This document shows, piece after piece, positions 63,994-64,000 of a DNA stretch of 64,000 bases. Numbering within the stretch: position 1 is the stretch's first letter; each line of letters begins with the position of its first letter. The notes beneath the pieces are model-generated. The model worked only from the letters and a program-made list of their open reading frames with translations. It did no database searches and had not been told where the DNA came from. This DNA is from Microbacterium sp. (GTDB taxonomy: Bacteria; Actinomycetota; Actinomycetes; Actinomycetales; Microbacteriaceae): NCBI RefSeq assembly GCF_031178445.1, contig NZ_JAPSIY010000002.1, positions 248,001-312,000 of the forward strand. Reading direction: 5' to 3'. Both the position numbers and the translations under genes were made by a program.

Positions 63994-64000
63994 TGTCTGA
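63993..64000 (+). CDS. Start of the next gene (cut by window end)
   Basis: ATG 63993 overlaps the GT4 stop (TGATG) and follows GGGGAGGG. Only the first codons (ATG TCT) are inside, so the product cannot be named; it is presumably another glycan gene in the same operon. Confidence 0.5.

Overview
The window reads as one contiguous piece of a high-GC actinobacterial chromosome. The order rpoB-rpoC, the actinobacterial rplM-rpsI-glmM cluster, many GTG/TTG starts, many start/stop overlaps of the ATGA type and several genes with a -10 box only 6-8 nt upstream of the start (probable leaderless mRNAs) point to the Microbacteriaceae. Microbacterium or a close relative is my best guess; this is an inference from gene content, not a database result.

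Layout: 0-11.9 kb is core chromosome (rpoB 3' end, rpoC, a PfkB sugar kinase, tRNA-Tyr, a GntR regulator, an FBP-domain protein, an enoyl-CoA hydratase, a membrane protein plus an inositol-phosphatase-like enzyme, a membrane-anchored M23 peptidase, tRNA-Thr and tRNA-Met).

11,873-26,435 is an actinobacterial integrative and conjugative element (AICE, pSAM2-like) integrated in the 3' end of tRNA-Met. It is bounded by a perfect 47-bp direct repeat. It carries a leftward operon (small conserved gene, FtsK/TraSA-type DNA translocase, small exported or membrane protein, RepSA-type replication initiator, excisionase, tyrosine integrase, a PD-(D/E)XK-like protein and a small unknown gene). A rightward operon encodes a DNA methyltransferase, a DEAH helicase/Res-type subunit and a GIY-YIG/DUF4357 protein. 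An orphan AbiEi-like gene and another unknown gene lie near the left end. This element is the most interesting part of the window: a mobile defence island with one recognisable but non-standard restriction-modification operon and one unassigned nuclease-like pair.

26.4-47.3 kb is chromosome again. It holds a DUF4383 membrane protein; an exported RidA next to a Tat-exported class V PLP enzyme; a six-gene carbon-starvation/pyruvate-type uptake operon (CstA, YbdD, LytS-like kinase, LytTR regulator, DUF485-like, SSS symporter); a CDF transporter with a coupled lipoprotein; an OatA-like acyltransferase; TruA; membrane and EEP proteins; a DUF4012 protein; rplM-rpsI-glmM; and a VanZ-like protein.

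47.3-64.0 kb is a cell-surface polysaccharide cluster. It has dTDP-rhamnose synthesis (rfbA, rfbB, fused rfbC-rfbD), three glycosyltransferases including a GT11 fucosyltransferase-like enzyme, two acyltransferases, an ABC-type flippase-like exporter, a polyprenyl-phosphate sugar-1-phosphate transferase, a Wzy-like polymerase/ligase, a Wzx-like flippase and a GT4 enzyme. The next gene starts in the last 8 bases. Together these could make, assemble on undecaprenyl phosphate, decorate and export a rhamnose-containing glycan.
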